Of a DNA stretch of 64,000 nt, positions 25,204-34,032 are shown one piece after another; position 1 is the stretch's first letter; each line of letters starts with the position of its first letter. The DNA is taken from positions 2,225,001 through 2,289,000 of the forward strand of contig NZ_CP071249.1 of the NCBI RefSeq assembly GCF_024499055.1. Reading direction: 5' to 3'. A model generated the notes under the pieces. It was not told where the DNA came from, did no database searches, and was given only the letters and a program-made list of their open reading frames with translations. Position numbers and translations under genes: made by a program. This DNA is from Turicibacter bilis (GTDB taxonomy: Bacteria > Bacillota_I > Bacilli_A > MOL361 > Turicibacteraceae).

Positions 25204-27562
25204 ACTCCTTGTAACGATAATCTCATGTTTAGTGTTAGTCGGATTATCAGTCGGAATGTATATGACTTATCCTAATATTGAAGCATACGTGGAAAAAAAT
25301 AAAGATAATTATTTGGAGTCTTATTCTTTTTATGAACAAATGCGATACCAAATGTATTTAACATATGTTGAAGCACTTGAAAATGAAAATAGTGATTCGT
25401 TAAATATCGTTGAGAAATTATATGATGTTCCAACCAAAGACTTCGAAAGCATTTATAAAGACTTATTAAATCAGTATTATGATAGATATGGCTATGATGA
25501 AGAGTATGATGATGTAGAACAAAATGTTTCATTTTCTATTCTGAATGGAGTCACAGTTGAAACGAGTACTAGTTTAAATGCAGCTTCTGAAAATAATTCA
25601 CAAGTAGAGCAAAGTATGAAGTTTTCACAATTAAGTCATGAACAACAACTAGCAGCAATTAAAGACTTATTAGTCGAATTCATGCCGAGTGATATTGATG
25701 AGCTCAGATATGAATATAACCTTGAAAATTTATATTACTTTGCTGTAGATCAAACGAACAATCAAACATATTCATATAGCGGCTATTCCGGTCCTCAATT
25801 ATCAGAGTTATCTTTGTTGTTAAATAATTCAACGGAAGACACACTCGCTCAGTTAAAAGAAGACTATCAATATTTTGTTGTCTTAGATTATGATGCAGAG
25901 GGAGATTTAACCGTTTCTAATCTTTATGGAGTGAATTTCACATCGCGATATTCTACATCTGGAGATTTATCTACCATTAATGCTGAAAAAGAAGTTTCAA
26001 TTAGGCTGGATTCAGGAAGTTTAGGATATAATCAAGTTGTTGCATTTGCACCCATTAAAAATATGACCTTTGTTTACGGTGTTCCAGCGCAGTTATTGTA
26101 TCATGATGATATTTATCGAGACGATTATGTGATGACTTTTTATAACATTCAAGAAATGAGCTTCTTCTATGATGGTATTGCTCTTGTAGCTTTAGCCCTG
26201 TTTGCCTTAATCATCCCTTTAAAATCTATTTCAAATGTTAAATTCATTAAGCGAATTCTTAAATGGCCAATTGAATCGTTATTATTAACGGCCAGTATTC
26301 CATTCGCATTTTTCATTGAGCTACTTCCAAGCATAATCTATTCAACCATTGAGAATCGATTGGTTACTGGTATTCCAGAGCAAGCTCAAGCTATCTTTAC
26401 CGTTACATTCAATCTTGTGGTGTGGTTTGCAGTGTTTACGTGGATGTTCATTTTGTTCCTATATATTAAAAGCCTATTTAAACAAGGATGGAAAGTGATG
26501 TTTACAGAAAGATGTTGGACGTACCGTGGATGCCGCTTCTTATTTAGAAAATTAAGAAAGTTCTTAAAAGTCGATTTGAAAGAGAAAAATACAAAGAAAT
26601 TATTCTTCTTAGTAGGCATTCAATGTATACTACTATCATTATTCTGTTTAGGGTGGTTCTTCGGAATTATAGGAGTATTTATTTACAGTATTGTTTTATA
26701 TGTGCTACTTCGCAAATACCTCATGAAGACGCAAAAAGATTATGTACAATTATTTGAAATGACTGAACAATTAGCAGAGGGAAATCTTGAGGTTGAAATT
26801 GATGAAGATCTTGGAATCTTCAATGCGTTTAAAGAGGAAGTGATGCATATTCAAGGTGGATTCAAAAAGGCAGTTGAGGCTGAGGTGCGCAGTCAGCGAA
26901 TGAAGACAGACTTAATTGCCAATGTCTCACATGATTTAAAAACACCGTTAACGTCTATTATCACATACACCGATTTATTAAAAGATGAAGATTTAGACAA
27001 AGAAAAGCGAGCACAATATTTAGAAACACTTGATCAAAAAGCACAACGCTTAAAAGTTTTAATTGAAGATTTATTTGAGATGAGTAAAGCAAGTAGCGGG
27101 AATATTACGATGAATTTACAAGAAGTTGAACTCACTTCTCTTATGAAGCAAACGTTGTTGGAGCTTGAAGATAAAATTGAAGAAGCAAATTTAATGATTC
27201 GTTCGAATTTCCCAGAACATAAAGTACTATTGATGCTTGATAGTGAGCGGACATTCCGAGTGTTTGATAACCTAATTTTAAACATGACAAAATATGCAAT
27301 GCCACATACGCGTGCCTATATTGATATTGTTGATCTAGAACAATCGGTTCAAATTATATTTAGAAACATGTCAGCCGATGAAATCAATGTAGACGTTGAT
27401 GAGTTAACAGAACGCTTTGTGCGCGGCGATCAAGCCCGTCATACAGAAGGTTCTGGATTAGGATTAGCGATTGCAAAAAGCTTTGTTGAACTTCAAGGTG
27501 GAACATTAGATATTCACATTGATGGAGACTTATTTAAAGTTATTTTAACGTTTAATAAATAA
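25178..27562 (+). CDS. Multi-pass sensor histidine kinase
   Basis: A 794-residue kinase. Membrane segment 1 (about residues 9-30) is followed by a large outside domain (about 35-325) rich in Tyr, Asp and Glu, then four to five membrane segments (about 330-510). The cytoplasmic part has a HAMP-like linker, the HisKA box VSHDLKTPL with His585, an N box (NLILNMTKYA) and a G2 box (GSGLGLAIAKS). The usual DxGxG G1 box is replaced by RNMSADEIN, as in one known Bacillota kinase subgroup. TTG start with AAAGGTGG upstream, overlapping the response regulator by 26 bp. The signal is unknown; a cell-envelope signal is plausible. Confidence 0.88.
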   Translation: MATKLKNNKLLVTIISCLVLVGLSVGMYMTYPNIEAYVEKNKDNYLESYSFYEQMRYQMYLTYVEALENENSDSLNIVEKLYDVPTKDFESIYKDLLNQYYDRYGYDEEYDDVEQNVSFSILNGVTVETSTSLNAASENNSQVEQSMKFSQLSHEQQLAAIKDLLVEFMPSDIDELRYEYNLENLYYFAVDQTNNQTYSYSGYSGPQLSELSLLLNNSTEDTLAQLKEDYQYFVVLDYDAEGDLTVSNLYGVNFTSRYSTSGDLSTINAEKEVSIRLDSGSLGYNQVVAFAPIKNMTFVYGVPAQLLYHDDIYRDDYVMTFYNIQEMSFFYDGIALVALALFALIIPLKSISNVKFIKRILKWPIESLLLTASIPFAFFIELLPSIIYSTIENRLVTGIPEQAQAIFTVTFNLVVWFAVFTWMFILFLYIKSLFKQGWKVMFTERCWTYRGCRFLFRKLRKFLKVDLKEKNTKKLFFLVGIQCILLSLFCLGWFFGIIGVFIYSIVLYVLLRKYLMKTQKDYVQLFEMTEQLAEGNLEVEIDEDLGIFNAFKEEVMHIQGGFKKAVEAEVRSQRMKTDLIANVSHDLKTPLTSIITYTDLLKDEDLDKEKRAQYLETLDQKAQRLKVLIEDLFEMSKASSGNITMNLQEVELTSLMKQTLLELEDKIEEANLMIRSNFPEHKVLLMLDSERTFRVFDNLILNMTKYAMPHTRAYIDIVDLEQSVQIIFRNMSADEINVDVDELTERFVRGDQARHTEGSGLGLAIAKSFVELQGGTLDIHIDGDLFKVILTFNK

Positions 27563-27565
27563 TCT

Positions 27566-27594
27566 AAAAAGCACTGATTTTTCAGTGCTTTTTA
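27566..27594 (+). terminator. Terminator of the two-component operon
   Basis: AAAAAGCACTGA (27566-27577) pairs with TCAGTGCTTTTT (27582-27593). Confidence 0.9.
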
Positions 27595-27718
27595 CGTGCA
27601 TAATAGTTGGTAAAAGTTATTGATTAATAAATGATGAGACCTTTATAATTGAGATGATGAAGTATTGTTTCAACTATTAGAATAAAACGAATATGTCGCT
27701 AATATAGGAAGTGAAAAG

Positions 27719-28594
27719 ATGAAAGTTTTAAATATTGGTTCATGTAATATTGATTATATTTATGATGTCGACCATATGGTGCGACCTGGTGAAACCCAAA
27801 CGGTTCATAATTTAGAAATCGTTAGTGGTGGAAAAGGGCTAAATCAATCGATTGCCTTAGCTAAAGCAGGCGTGGAAGTTTATCATGCAGGATTAATTGG
27901 AAAAGATGGGATGATTCTTCGTCAGGCCTTAGAAATACATGGAGCTAAGACCGATTATTTATACGAAGTAGAAGGACCAAGTGGTCATGCGATTATACAA
28001 ATTGATGCTCATGGAGAAAACTGTATTCTTGTTTATCCAGGTGCGAACCATCAGTTTAATGAAGCACGAATTGATGAGATTTTAAGCCACTTTGAATCAG
28101 GAGATTTATTATTACTTCAAAATGAAGTTAATGAGATGCCGTTAATTGTGAAGAAGGCTCATGAACGTGGACTTCAAATCGCTATTAATCCAGCACCATT
28201 TAATGAACAAATTAAAGATATTCCATTACACCTTGTGGATTATTTAATTTTAAATGAGATTGAAGGACAAGATTTAACAAAAGAAACAAATGATTTCAAA
28301 GTGTTAGAGGCATTAAAAGTTAATTATCCAAATACACATATCTTATTAACGCGAGGGAGTAAAGGTGTTTTATATACTTATCAGGAGGTAATGATTGAGC
28401 AACCAGCATATAAGGTGGAAGCAGTTGACACAACGGCAGCTGGCGATACATTTATCGGGTATTTTATTTCAGGGCTCGTTCGAGGATTAGATATGGAAGA
28501 GACTTTAAAGTTAGCTTCTCGTGCCTCATCGATTACAGTCACTCGTAAAGGATCATCATCATCAATTCCAACAATAGAGGAAGTTGCAAAATAA
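27719..28594 (+). CDS. PfkB-family sugar kinase, ribokinase-like
   Basis: A 291-residue kinase of the ribokinase fold. The N-terminal signature VSGGKGLNQSIALAKAG and the C-terminal ATP/anion-hole signature DTTAAGDTFIGYF (catalytic Asp in GD) are intact. The pattern is closest to RbsK, which phosphorylates D-ribose at O5, but no ribose transporter or rbsD is adjacent, so another pentose or nucleoside is possible. The gene stands alone between two terminators, with a GGAAG ribosome site before ATG. Confidence 0.85.
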   Translation: MKVLNIGSCNIDYIYDVDHMVRPGETQTVHNLEIVSGGKGLNQSIALAKAGVEVYHAGLIGKDGMILRQALEIHGAKTDYLYEVEGPSGHAIIQIDAHGENCILVYPGANHQFNEARIDEILSHFESGDLLLLQNEVNEMPLIVKKAHERGLQIAINPAPFNEQIKDIPLHLVDYLILNEIEGQDLTKETNDFKVLEALKVNYPNTHILLTRGSKGVLYTYQEVMIEQPAYKVEAVDTTAAGDTFIGYFISGLVRGLDMEETLKLASRASSITVTRKGSSSSIPTIEEVAK

Positions 28595-28614
28595 AAGACC
28601 ATCATGGTCTTTTA
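28593..28614 (+). terminator. Terminator of the ribokinase-like gene
   Basis: AAAAGACCAT and ATGGTCTTTT flank a single C, overlapping the stop codon. The innermost bases must form the loop. Confidence 0.75.
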
Positions 28615-28670
28615 TTGCAATGATATGTAAAAAAATGTAAGATTCTATTCAAGAAGAGAGGAGATATGTG

Positions 28671-29339
28671 ATGAATCAAAATATAGGATGTTTAGGAAGT
28701 ATACTACGGATATTTGGGATTTTACCTAAAGAGGTTAGTCCACAAATGAGGCAGGCAAGTGAGATAAAGCTACCTTATCGGTTAAGGGACGATTTTTTAT
28801 CATCTGCAGAATTATCATTTTATAAAGTACTTATGTTAGTTTTAGAGAATGAATCAGTTACAGTTTTTACAAAGGTATCTTTAGGGGATTTGTTTTTTGT
28901 GAATATTAGAGATTATAAAGAAAGAACGAAATATTGGAATAAAATTAATCGTAAGCATGTTGATTTCTTAATTTGTGATCGCGATACACTAAAACCAATT
29001 GTAGCAATTGAATTAGATGATTCGACACATGCACGAGAAAATCGACAACTGAGAGATGAGTTTGTTAATCAGATTTTCACAGCAGCAAAATTGCCACTTA
29101 TACATATTAAGGTCAGTCAGTCGTATATTATTTCAACATTACAGGAGGAATTAAAAAAATATCTTAATCAAGCAGATGAGTCTAAAAAGGTATCAAAGGT
29201 TAATGAGAGTGTTCCAGTTTGTCCGAAGTGCCAAATAGAGATGGTAGTTCGTAAAACTAGGAGAGGAATGAATAAAGGACAAAAGTTCTATGGTTGTGTG
29301 AATTATCCTCGTTGTAAACAAACAGAACCTTTCTTATAA
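28671..29339 (+). CDS. DUF2726 nuclease-like protein with a C-terminal zinc ribbon
   Basis: A 222-residue protein. The central DUF2726 domain (about residues 35-160) has the restriction-endonuclease-like pattern HVDFLICDRDTLKPIVAIELDD, with Asp and Glu-x-Asp as possible metal ligands. The C-terminal domain (about 180-222) is a topoisomerase-type C4 zinc ribbon: CPKC, then YGCVNYPRC. This combination suggests DNA binding and possibly cleavage; the role is unknown. ATG 28671 is 7 bp after AGAGGAG. The next gene encodes an unrelated membrane protein. It is not in a recognisable defence cluster. Confidence 0.75.
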   Translation: MNQNIGCLGSILRIFGILPKEVSPQMRQASEIKLPYRLRDDFLSSAELSFYKVLMLVLENESVTVFTKVSLGDLFFVNIRDYKERTKYWNKINRKHVDFLICDRDTLKPIVAIELDDSTHARENRQLRDEFVNQIFTAAKLPLIHIKVSQSYIISTLQEELKKYLNQADESKKVSKVNESVPVCPKCQIEMVVRKTRRGMNKGQKFYGCVNYPRCKQTEPFL

Positions 29340-29405
29340 TAATTAAATAACTCTCTTCATATAGTATTAAATGAAGTCATCATACGATGAAGGGGGATAC
29401 TTTAA

Positions 29406-30197
29406 ATGAAGGAGTTCTTAGGAGAGCAGTTGTATCGTTTGTATAAAGTGATTTTGAAGCTTGTATTAACGATAGTACCAACTGTACTGGTGACGATTAC
29501 TTTCTTTGTTCAATTAGCTCATTTTGAGCTTGGATTGGAAGGGATTTTCTCTCAAATCATAGGTCTATGTATTCACATATTAATAGCTTTAATTCATGCG
29601 CTTATCATCTCATTTATTTGGGTAACTGTTGTTTTCTTTTTGCTGAAGATCTGCTCATTTCCGATTGATGGGATTGATATTGATTCATTAGAAAATCTCG
29701 TCCTAAAAAGGGATAAAAATCATGGATATATTTCTAAAAGTGATTGTCTTTTTAACATGATTGGAATTGTCTTTTTGATTTGGCTCATCTGTTTTCAACC
29801 TCAATGGATTGCGAGTTATCATGTTTTGGACGGACAGCTACAAATAATGGAGCCATTATTCAATGTCTCTGTTTTAAGGGGCTATCACCCGTTAATTTTT
29901 ATTATTTATGGATTTGGTCTACTTTATTATTGGTGTAAGTTAATGTTAGGACGATGGTCATTCAAACTGCTTATATTTCAATTAGTGTATAAAGTGTCAG
30001 CCTGTTTCTTATTTTGTATGATGATGTTAAATCAAACGCTATTTAATGAACGATTCTTTACAACGTTATTTTCTTTTAGTCATTCAAACTGGACAATCGA
30101 TTGGTATGTATCGAGTCGAGTGTTAATCGTTATCTCTGTTGTTAGTTTAGTCATTGAAATGAGTCGAAGTTTTCTGGAGTACAGTAAACATCATTAA
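29406..30197 (+). CDS. Multi-pass membrane protein of unknown function
   Basis: A 263-residue protein I do not recognise. About six hydrophobic segments are visible: roughly residues 15-37, 50-85 (one or two), 115-135, 158-175, 185-205 and 232-252. A short polar loop (SFPIDGIDIDSLENLVLKRD) lies between the second and third. A GGGGG-type ribosome site precedes ATG. It follows the DUF2726 gene by 66 bp and precedes a leader peptide and MATE pump, so it may belong to either unit. Confidence 0.6.
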   Translation: MKEFLGEQLYRLYKVILKLVLTIVPTVLVTITFFVQLAHFELGLEGIFSQIIGLCIHILIALIHALIISFIWVTVVFFLLKICSFPIDGIDIDSLENLVLKRDKNHGYISKSDCLFNMIGIVFLIWLICFQPQWIASYHVLDGQLQIMEPLFNVSVLRGYHPLIFIIYGFGLLYYWCKLMLGRWSFKLLIFQLVYKVSACFLFCMMMLNQTLFNERFFTTLFSFSHSNWTIDWYVSSRVLIVISVVSLVIEMSRSFLEYSKHH

Positions 30198-30211
30198 GGA
30201 GGCGGATTAAA

Positions 30212-30247
30212 ATGAATTTGCTGGATGAATTAACCCTTCTTTTCTAG
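30212..30247 (+). CDS. Putative 11-residue leader peptide upstream of a MATE gene
   Basis: ATG-initiated frame encoding MNLLDELTLLF, ending at TAG 30245-30247. AAGGAGG lies 9 bp upstream, stronger than most sites in the window. The last codons form the left arm of a perfect hairpin whose right arm holds the ribosome site of the MATE gene 25 bp downstream. This is the arrangement of translational attenuators such as those of erm and cat genes. That it is translated and regulatory is inferred. Confidence 0.5.
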   Translation: MNLLDELTLLF

Positions 30248-30264
30248 AAAATTGAAAAGAAGGG
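30234..30264 (+). promoter_or_regulatory. Hairpin masking the MATE ribosome binding site
   Basis: A perfect 11-bp stem CCCTTCTTTTC (30234-30244) / GAAAAGAAGGG (30254-30264) with a 9-nt loop. The right arm includes the AAGAAGGGG ribosome site of the gene starting at 30272. There is no T-tract, so it is not a terminator. Confidence 0.65.
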
Positions 30265-30271
30265 GACTTAT

Positions 30272-31558
30272 ATGTTTAAGAAAGATCAATTAAATCAATT
30301 AGCTTTACCATTAATCTTAAGTAATGTTGTATCACTAGTTATTAGTCTTTGTGATCAAGCTGTTATGGGCCATTTATCAATAACAAGTTTTGCTGCAGTT
30401 GGAATTGTAGCTGGATTTATTAATAGTGTGACAGGGGTATTAGGTGCAACATCAATTAGCTTCAATATTTTAGGAGCACGAGTTTATCAGAATCAATCAT
30501 TGTTTCGAAAATATCTTGAAACTCAGGTCATATTAAGTTTATTAATAGGACTACTAGGTTTTGGATTTATAACCTTTGGTGGAAAGTTTATCTTTCAACA
30601 GATTTATCAATTAAATGCGCAAGTGCTAGAAGAATCATTGAACTATGCGTATATATTCAGTAGTTCTATTGGATTAAATCTGTTATTATTCACTTGTTCA
30701 AGCTATTTAAAAATAATAAATCGAACTAAATATATTTTAATTGGGAATACAGTCGCCACAATCAGTAATGTTATTCTTGATTTGCTCTTTGTTTATGGTT
30801 TAGGTTTGGGGATGATTGGAAATGCAGTTGGATCTGTTTTAGCACTCATTTTAAATCTTATTATATACCTTGTTTTATTGAAATGTGAAATCAGATGGGA
30901 GGTACCATTATTTAGATTTTCTTTAATTAAAGAAAATCTTCAATATGCCTTTCCAATGATGGTTCAAGAATTTTTAGAAAATACCATTTTAATTGTAGTA
31001 TTAGGAGCGTTAATCTCACGTATTGGGCTTCTTGAGGTCTCGGTTTATCAACTAATTAATAATTTATTACAGATTTCATGGATGCCAATGTATGCTTATG
31101 CACAGGCAACCTTGACGATTGTCAGTGAGAATCCAAAATGCATTGTTCCAATTCATCAGCAAGCGATTACTAGGTCCATTCGATTATATGCTTTAATTTC
31201 AGTTTTTCTTGTTTTAAATCAGAATTTTATTATTAATTTAATTACTAATCAAAAATTATTATTAGAGTATTTTTGTAAGTACTTTCCAATGGTTATTATT
31301 CTTTTTATTTTTAATAATATGTTAACAATTTATCAATATACACTTCAGACTTTAGGAGAACAGAAGGGGATTTTAAAAACTACATTACTTATTTATAGTA
31401 TAGGATATCTACTTATCTATTTGTTTGCTCAATTGTATAAATCTTTATGGATTGTTTACGTGATCCTTGCTATGATTTATTTTATATTATCAAGGATCAT
31501 GAAACTAAAACTTAAAATAAATCTAGACAAATATCTCCAAATTCCACCATGTTTATAG
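30272..31558 (+). CDS. MATE family efflux pump (second of four)
   Basis: A 428-residue transporter with about twelve membrane segments. The start KKDQLNQLALPLILSNVVSLVISLCDQAVMGHLS is the standard MATE entry motif, and the central repeat boundary with VIAALAS-like glycine pattern is recognisable (VVLGALISRIG). It is distinct from the MepA-like pumps elsewhere in the window and closer to the DinF/NorM type. Its ribosome site is buried in a hairpin preceded by a leader peptide, which suggests induction by a ribosome-affecting compound. The substrate is unknown. Confidence 0.85.
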   Translation: MFKKDQLNQLALPLILSNVVSLVISLCDQAVMGHLSITSFAAVGIVAGFINSVTGVLGATSISFNILGARVYQNQSLFRKYLETQVILSLLIGLLGFGFITFGGKFIFQQIYQLNAQVLEESLNYAYIFSSSIGLNLLLFTCSSYLKIINRTKYILIGNTVATISNVILDLLFVYGLGLGMIGNAVGSVLALILNLIIYLVLLKCEIRWEVPLFRFSLIKENLQYAFPMMVQEFLENTILIVVLGALISRIGLLEVSVYQLINNLLQISWMPMYAYAQATLTIVSENPKCIVPIHQQAITRSIRLYALISVFLVLNQNFIINLITNQKLLLEYFCKYFPMVIILFIFNNMLTIYQYTLQTLGEQKGILKTTLLIYSIGYLLIYLFAQLYKSLWIVYVILAMIYFILSRIMKLKLKINLDKYLQIPPCL

Positions 31559-31616
31559 TAAAATAGGAACCAGGTATGAAGGTTTTTGATTTTGGTAGCT
31601 AGGTGGATGATAAGAA

Positions 31617-33845
31617 GTGGGTCAGAGTTATAAATCAGTAAAGAAAAATTTTATCATTGTTGTTATTCTTGTAATGACGATAATTAGCTTAATAGGAGCA
31701 ACTATTGAGCGATATTTTGAAGAGATGCTAGTTAGTGATTATCGAAAAGAAAGCCTTGAAGTTTCAAGTCATATGGCAAAGGCAATTGACGAACATTTAA
31801 CTTCGAAGATAAAAGAGCTAGAGTTTTTAGCAGGTGTTGTAGTTGAAAAGGTTGGAGATGATTCAACATTTGAGTTTGATATTTTAAATCAAGATTTAAG
31901 TTCAGAAATATTTAATGCTTTATATTTAGCTAAGGCTGATGGAACTGTTCGATCAACGGATGGAATAGAGAGAAATTACGGTGATCGAAGCTTTTTCCGA
32001 CTTGCAATGAGTGGAAGAAGTAATATTTCAAACCCAATTACTAGTCAATTTGACAGTAAGCGAATCATTGTCTATGCCGTTCCTATTCAAAAAGATAATC
32101 AAGTCATTGGAGTTTTATGTGGAAGAAATACAGTTGAAGAATTAAATAAAATTATTTTAAGTCAAATGTATGGATCAAGTACGGACGTTTATGTTGTGGG
32201 TGATAACGGTGAAGTTATTCTTTCTAATAATTATAATAATAATTTTGTTGTAAATTCCTTTAATGACTATTATATTAATTTACCTGCTCCTAGTAATTCA
32301 CAGTATATTCTGTCGACTAATCATAGTCAAAGTATTGAGTGGGAAGATAATTATGGAAACACTAGCTATATTAATTATCAGAAAATTGATAATGTAAGTG
32401 ATTGGTATATTTTAACGACGGCTAATTCAGAAGTATTGGCTACTAAGATTCAACACATGAAACAACTGACATGGTGTGTCGTCATTTTAATTAATATATT
32501 ATTTTTATGTATTTATTATTATGTTATAAAGATCAAGAAAGATAACTTAGAGTATATTAAACGGTTAGCATTTTATGATTCAGTGACAGGATTATTAAAT
32601 AACAATGGGTTTATGAAGAAAGTTGAATCTGTGCTAAAGCGTTCAAACCAAACGTATTATTCATTAGTGGTGTTTGATTTAGAATCTTTTAAATTAATCA
32701 ATGAAATTTATGGCTATAGTAAAGGGGATCAACTTTTAAAAGAAATTGCTTTTCGGTTAAAGGCGGAATTTCATCCATCAACTATTTTTGGACGATTATC
32801 TAATGATGTTTTTATTTTAATGCTTGATACAAGAATTAAATATGAAGAGAAATTAATTCCAGCTACAATTCAAAGTATTGTTAATTTAGCAAGTCAACAG
32901 ATTATAGAGAATCCATTGAATGCAAGTATAGGGATGTATTATTTTGATAATAGTGAATTAAATATCCAGCGTGCAATTGACCATGCAGATATGGCACGTT
33001 TACATGCTAAGAAAAGTTTATCTAAGCGTTACTACTTATTTGATGATAAATTATTTAAAAATAAAATGGATTTAAAATTAATTGAGCAAGAGATAAAACC
33101 TTCATTAATTTCTAAACATTTCCAAGTATTTTATCAACCTAAAGTAAATCCTTGTACAGAGGAAATCGTAGGTGCTGAAGCACTAGTTCGTTGGTTCCAT
33201 CCAGATCGGGGATTTATTAGTCCAGCATTGTTTATTCCTATTGCTGAAAAAACGGGAGATATTATTACTGTTGGAAGATGGGTGTTTAATGAAGTGTGCT
33301 CGATGTTAGCTGAACAAAAGCAAAAAGGTATTGAGAGTATTCCTATTTCAATTAATTTATCTCGTGTCGAGTTATATCAGTCGGATTTAATTTTATTTTT
33401 AAAATCAGTCATTTCTCGTTATCAAATCGATCCATGTTTAATTGAAGTTGAAATTACAGAAACAACTGCATTAAATGATGTAGAATTAATTAATGAAAAA
33501 ATTAAAGCTATTCATGAACTTGGTATGAAAGTATCAATGGATGACTTTGGAACTGGAAGTTCAACGTTTAGTAACCTAAAGCAGGTTGATATTGATATTT
33601 TAAAAATTGATCGATCATTTTTATGTGATATTGAGACGAACTTTAAAAGTAAGGAATTGGTTCATGGAATCATTGATTTAGCTAAGCGAATTGGTGTTGC
33701 TGTTGTCTGTGAGGGAGTAGAAGTTCAAGAACAAGTTAAGATTCTCAAAGAAATGCGTTGTGACCTCATTCAAGGATATGTTTATGCTAAGCCAATGCCA
33801 AGATCAGAATTTGAAGATAAAATCCAACGAGATGATTTTCTTTAA
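31617..33845 (+). CDS. Cache-GGDEF-EAL membrane protein, putative c-di-GMP phosphodiesterase
   Basis: A 742-residue sensor. Membrane segment 1 (about 12-32), an extracellular Cache-type domain (about 35-280, with YGDRSFFRLAMSG and a VYAVPIQKDNQVIGVL strand pair) and membrane segment 2 (about 285-303) precede a degenerate GGDEF domain (SNDVF in place of GGDEF, about residue 400). The EAL domain keeps the catalytic set: GAEALVRW, NLSR, VEITET, MDDFGTG, LKIDRSF and CEGVE. It should hydrolyse c-di-GMP in response to an outside ligand and not make it. GTG start with AGGTGG upstream. Confidence 0.9.
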   Translation: MGQSYKSVKKNFIIVVILVMTIISLIGATIERYFEEMLVSDYRKESLEVSSHMAKAIDEHLTSKIKELEFLAGVVVEKVGDDSTFEFDILNQDLSSEIFNALYLAKADGTVRSTDGIERNYGDRSFFRLAMSGRSNISNPITSQFDSKRIIVYAVPIQKDNQVIGVLCGRNTVEELNKIILSQMYGSSTDVYVVGDNGEVILSNNYNNNFVVNSFNDYYINLPAPSNSQYILSTNHSQSIEWEDNYGNTSYINYQKIDNVSDWYILTTANSEVLATKIQHMKQLTWCVVILINILFLCIYYYVIKIKKDNLEYIKRLAFYDSVTGLLNNNGFMKKVESVLKRSNQTYYSLVVFDLESFKLINEIYGYSKGDQLLKEIAFRLKAEFHPSTIFGRLSNDVFILMLDTRIKYEEKLIPATIQSIVNLASQQIIENPLNASIGMYYFDNSELNIQRAIDHADMARLHAKKSLSKRYYLFDDKLFKNKMDLKLIEQEIKPSLISKHFQVFYQPKVNPCTEEIVGAEALVRWFHPDRGFISPALFIPIAEKTGDIITVGRWVFNEVCSMLAEQKQKGIESIPISINLSRVELYQSDLILFLKSVISRYQIDPCLIEVEITETTALNDVELINEKIKAIHELGMKVSMDDFGTGSSTFSNLKQVDIDILKIDRSFLCDIETNFKSKELVHGIIDLAKRIGVAVVCEGVEVQEQVKILKEMRCDLIQGYVYAKPMPRSEFEDKIQRDDFL

Positions 33846-33866
33846 GAATCAACGTTTATAATTACT

Positions 33867-33916
33867 AATCCTTAGAGAGGTAAGTTAATGCTGCTTACTT
33901 TTCTAAGGATTTTTTA
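33867..33916 (+). terminator. Terminator of the EAL gene
   Basis: AATCCTTAGA (33867-33876) pairs with TCTAAGGATT (33902-33911), with a further inner stem GTAAG/CTTAC and a T-tract. Confidence 0.88.
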
Positions 33917-34032
33917 AAGTAATAGTTACCATTTTATTCCTGTTGCGGTTGTGGATCTAATAATCATCTGCTATGATAAAAATAAGTAGCTAGTATATGC
34001 GAACTGTAGTTGAAGAGGAGGGAGATAAGAAA

